Source: an uncultured Ignavibacteria bacterium (GTDB taxonomy: Bacteria; Bacteroidota; Ignavibacteria; Kapaibacteriales; UBA2268). Taken from it: a stretch of DNA of 39,479 bases. Every line of letters starts with the position of its first letter. Within the stretch, counting starts at the first letter, position 1. This document shows positions 39,305-39,479 of the stretch, piece by piece. Location: NCBI GenBank assembly GCA_903862655.1, contig CAIOZA010000071.1, positions 1 through 39,479 on the forward strand, in the 5' to 3' direction. The notes beneath the pieces were generated by a model. The model was given only the letters and a program-made list of their open reading frames with translations, made no database searches and was not told the DNA's origin. The position numbers and the translations under genes were made by a program.

Positions 39305-39479
39305 GGAGGCAGGAGGCAGAAGGCAGAAGGCAGTAGGCAGGAGGCAGAAGGCAGGAGGCAGGAGGCAGGAGGCAGAAGGCAGGAGGCAGTAGGCAGGAGG
39401 CAGAAGGCAGAAGGCAGAAGGCAGAAGGCAGGAGGCAGGAGGCAGGAGGCAGGAGGCAGGAGGCAGGAGGCAGGAGGCA
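39305..39479. repeat. 7-bp tandem repeat, 25 copies of G(G/A/T)AGGCA, running off the window
   Basis: Twenty-five contiguous 7-base units, starting 24 bases after the pth stop, vary only at position 2: 15 GGAGGCA, 8 GAAGGCA and 2 GTAGGCA. The last seven are identical, suggesting recent expansion. No reading frame or structure accompanies it. It is a relative of the array at 36831-36893 in opposite orientation. The true length is unknown because the window ends inside it. Confidence 0.95.

Noticed and set aside
39305-39479. CRISPR-like repeat region
   Set aside because: The units are 7 bases with no spacers; this is a simple tandem repeat. No CRISPR array or cas gene is in the window.

Overview
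The window reads as chromosomal DNA of a Bacteroidota bacterium, probably Bacteroidales-like. Support comes from the prs-rplY-pth core block, a TTG-N18-TATCTTTG promoter before prs, a FISUMP/dockerin-like secreted protein, a YkuD_2 L,D-transpeptidase, a VirE/BT4734-like primase domain and an 'NEAD' AAA ATPase. The organism call is inference. Nearly all of positions 1-36,600 is low-GC accessory DNA. The core chromosome resumes at a tRNA-Leu(CAA) on the minus strand (36633-36716), followed by prs, rplY and pth. Two related 7-bp tandem-repeat arrays flank that core block, and the second runs off the window end.

Layout. Positions 1-4,250, mostly minus strand, hold a cut-off lipoprotein, an exported EndoG-type nuclease with two C-terminal Cys/His modules, a DUF1016/YhcG PD-(D/E)XK protein, an orphan, and an exported protein whose signal peptide is split off by an 8-base homopolymer. 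Positions 4,427-5,706 (plus) hold a YkuD_2 L,D-transpeptidase and an orphan. Positions 5,707-10,760 look like a cassette array: plus-strand coding segments separated by imperfect palindromes, two of which have the symmetric-box architecture of integron attC sites. The main cargo is a 1345-residue nuclease/RecQ-like helicase with a tail-anchored coiled-coil partner whose start overlaps the helicase stop. This is the best candidate for an undescribed (perhaps anti-phage) system.

Positions 11,456-16,367 (minus) hold three tandem paralogues built of 25-residue Trp-rich repeats, with two small neighbours. Positions 16,739-22,144 (minus) hold a DNA adenine methyltransferase with a partner orphan, a 1008-residue primase-helicase, and a free-standing paralogue of its primase-like domain that has lost the acidic motif. 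This resembles a replication module of a mobile element. Positions 22,822-25,374 hold orphans, a membrane protein and a double zinc-ribbon-like protein. Positions 25,400-28,303 encode a large secreted mosaic (PD40, LamG, dockerin-like, FISUMP).

Positions 28,552-31,358 are a tandem array of about five units of roughly 500-700 bp. Three units are intact genes with a near-identical N-terminus (starting MKLTL) and divergent C-termini. Two units keep only a decayed 5' piece of that gene, directly abutting members of a second family (starting MTIEEIK). This looks like a recombining, immunity-gene-like array. Then come a catalytic-domain-only (FimB-like) tyrosine recombinase flanked by two paralogous small membrane proteins, an orphan, an AAA+ ATPase, and a palindrome-rich gene-free stretch ending at the tRNA.

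All functional calls come from reading motifs in the sequence; no database search was run.
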